The notes beneath the pieces are model-generated. The model saw only the letters and a program-made list of their open reading frames with translations. It did no database searches and was not told the origin of the DNA. Made by a program: the position numbers and the translations under genes. Below are positions 63,888-64,000 of a stretch of DNA of 64,000 nt, in pieces (within the stretch, counting starts at the first letter, position 1; each line of letters opens with the position of its first letter). This DNA comes from an uncultured Barnesiella sp. (lineage in GTDB: Bacteria; Bacteroidota; Bacteroidia; Bacteroidales; Barnesiellaceae). The DNA lies in assembly GCA_944320015.1 (NCBI GenBank), contig CALUFO010000011.1:1-64000 (forward strand), given 5' to 3'.

Positions 63888-64000
63888 ATGGCACGGACTG
63901 ATAAAGCGAATACCCTGCTTGCATTGATTCGTGAGGGTAAACCGATGACGCTGGGACAGCAATTGCGCCTGACCGTGCAACTCAGTATCCCGGCTGTCAT
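63888..64000 (+). CDS. N-terminal fragment of a MATE-family efflux transporter
   Basis: Runs off the right edge. The first 37 residues (MARTDKANTLLALIREGKP, then TLGQQLRLTVQLSIPAV) match the cytoplasmic lead and first-helix start of MATE/DinF-type transporters (LRLxxPAV). It follows the acetyltransferase gene by 102 bases on the same strand. Confidence 0.65.
   Translation, partial: MARTDKANTLLALIREGKPMTLGQQLRLTVQLSIPAV

Overview
The window is a stretch of a Bacteroidales chromosome. The evidence is a complete type IX secretion (T9SS) operon in the order porP-gldK-gldL-gldM-gldN, a SusC/SusD pair controlled by an ECF sigma factor and FecR, many lipoprotein signal peptides, and recurrent TAnnTTTG promoter elements of the Bacteroidetes type. 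The genus cannot be fixed by eye; a gut or oral Bacteroidales such as a member of the Barnesiellaceae is a guess.

Layout. 1-5 kb: a phosphatase-like lipoprotein with an altered active site, a sugar-phosphate isomerase/kinase pair, a thioesterase, a DUF721 protein and recF. 5-6.5 kb: a membrane-anchored TPR protein, ribH, then tRNA-Tyr and tRNA-Gly. 6.5-11.4 kb: a small lipoprotein and an AraC regulator/beta-galactosidase pair. 11.4-25 kb: a polysaccharide-utilisation-like locus read leftwards as sigma factor, FecR, SusC, SusD, two NAGPA-type phosphodiester glycosidases (one with lost active-site residues), a BACON/beta-helix lipoprotein, a beta-propeller protein and a T9SS-targeted beta-helix protein. 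25-31.3 kb: the T9SS core operon, which could export that last protein. 31.5-36.7 kb: a small surface-glycan cluster (flippase, three glycosyltransferases, a hexapeptide acyltransferase) behind a duplicated promoter. 36.9-42 kb: metG, a secreted deacetylase-fold protein and a frameshifted acyltransferase-3 gene. 42-47.4 kb: a GH3-superfamily protein, acpP-fabF-rnc and pdxB. 47.6-52.7 kb: a lipopolysaccharide-core group (DUF4254, GT9, Kdo/WaaP-type kinase), ruvB and a second flippase. 52.8-58.5 kb: one 1890-residue protein with an N-terminal TIR domain and dozens of Sel1-like repeats. 58.7-62.9 kb: two paralogous AraC regulators and a GH20 hexosaminidase. 63-64 kb: a hexapeptide acetyltransferase and the start of a MATE transporter.

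The least familiar elements are the giant TIR-Sel1 protein; the SusCD locus combining phosphodiester glycosidases with two related beta-helix proteins sent to the surface by different routes; a perfect 15-bp hairpin at the 5' end of the RNase III gene that masks a ribosome-binding-site-like sequence; and an AraC regulator with a cysteine cluster. All function statements rest on reading the sequence; no database search or structure prediction was run.
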